A stretch of 6,428 nt of DNA from Ruminococcaceae bacterium UBA6364. Its GTDB lineage: Bacteria > Bacillota > Clostridia > Oscillospirales > Acutalibacteraceae. The stretch's first letter is position 1, and every line of letters starts with the position of its first letter. Where the stretch lies: positions 1,361-7,788 of the forward strand of contig DJRI01000176.1 of the NCBI GenBank assembly GCA_002440045.1, given 5' to 3'. The position numbers and the translations under genes were made by a program. Shown in pieces: positions 6,355-6,428 of this stretch. The notes beneath the pieces were generated by a model, which was given only the letters and a program-made list of their open reading frames with translations, had not been told where the DNA came from and made no database searches.

Positions 6355-6428
6355 TCACTCGCGGGGTTCGCCGTCTTCTGCGGCGTCGCTGTAAGACGCT
6401 GTTTTCCCGTAAGCGCCGTACTTTCCGT
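6355..6428 (-). CDS. Partial C-terminus of an upstream gene, Tyr/Gly-containing tail
   Basis: An open minus-strand frame enters from the window edge and ends at TGA (6355-6357), giving 23 residues that start GKYGAYGKTASYS and end in an acidic stretch. Its codons (TAC, GGC, GAC, GCC) resemble those of the neighbouring genes. The stop falls about 126 bases before the kinase start, where an upstream cistron would be expected to end. A competing frame stays open to TAA at 6336-6338 and gives a less distinctive Thr/Ala-rich peptide, so the frame choice is not certain. Function cannot be told from this fragment. Confidence 0.45.
   Translation of the reverse strand, partial: GKYGAYGKTASYSDAAEDGEPRE

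Overview
The window looks like a chromosomal segment of a Firmicute of the class Clostridia, probably an uncultured gut-type lineage. The reasons are strong GGAGG-type ribosome binding sites, tightly packed co-directional genes, consensus TATAAT -10 boxes, and the gene content: polysaccharide tyrosine kinase, a short GH29 glycosidase and a secreted PHP protein. The base composition is moderate rather than AT-rich, so a classical Clostridium sensu stricto is less likely. The species cannot be named from the sequence alone. No mobile element, CRISPR array, tRNA or rRNA is visible.

Layout, left to right. (1) Positions 35-2463 hold a two-gene minus-strand operon. A secreted PHP-domain metallo-phosphoesterase-like protein (1099-2463) comes first in transcription, followed 18 bases later by a short cytoplasmic GH29 alpha-L-fucosidase-like enzyme (88-1080). 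A long hairpin (35-65) follows the second stop codon. (2) Positions 2464-2645 are a divergent promoter region. It has a -10/-35 pair on each strand and a palindrome over the minus-strand -35 element. (3) Positions 2646-2954 hold a 102-residue, plus-strand alkyltransferase-like DNA-repair protein that keeps the active-site cysteine. (4) A perfect 18-bp inverted repeat (2968-3010) separates it from the convergent operon on its right. (5) Positions 3023-6228 hold a second minus-strand operon. A fused Wzz-type chain-length regulator and BY-tyrosine kinase (4771-6228) is followed, with a 4-base ATGA overlap, by a complete ABC exporter half-transporter (3023-4774). (6) Positions 6229-6354 are a leader or intergenic stretch with a possible promoter. 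(7) Positions 6355-6428 appear to be the 3' end of another minus-strand gene that continues beyond the window.

The kinase and ABC exporter most likely act together, or at least are co-translated, in making or exporting a cell-surface polysaccharide or glycolipid. The PHP/GH29 pair is a separate unit whose joint purpose is unclear: one protein is predicted to be exported and the other to stay in the cytosol. The most notable sequence feature is the tyrosine-rich C-terminus of the kinase, a (Gly-Tyr)7 run plus a second short Tyr cluster encoded by an imperfect hexanucleotide tandem repeat. The neighbouring partial gene may also end in a Tyr/Gly-containing tail. I see no clearly novel multi-gene system; the findings below are leads of modest strength.
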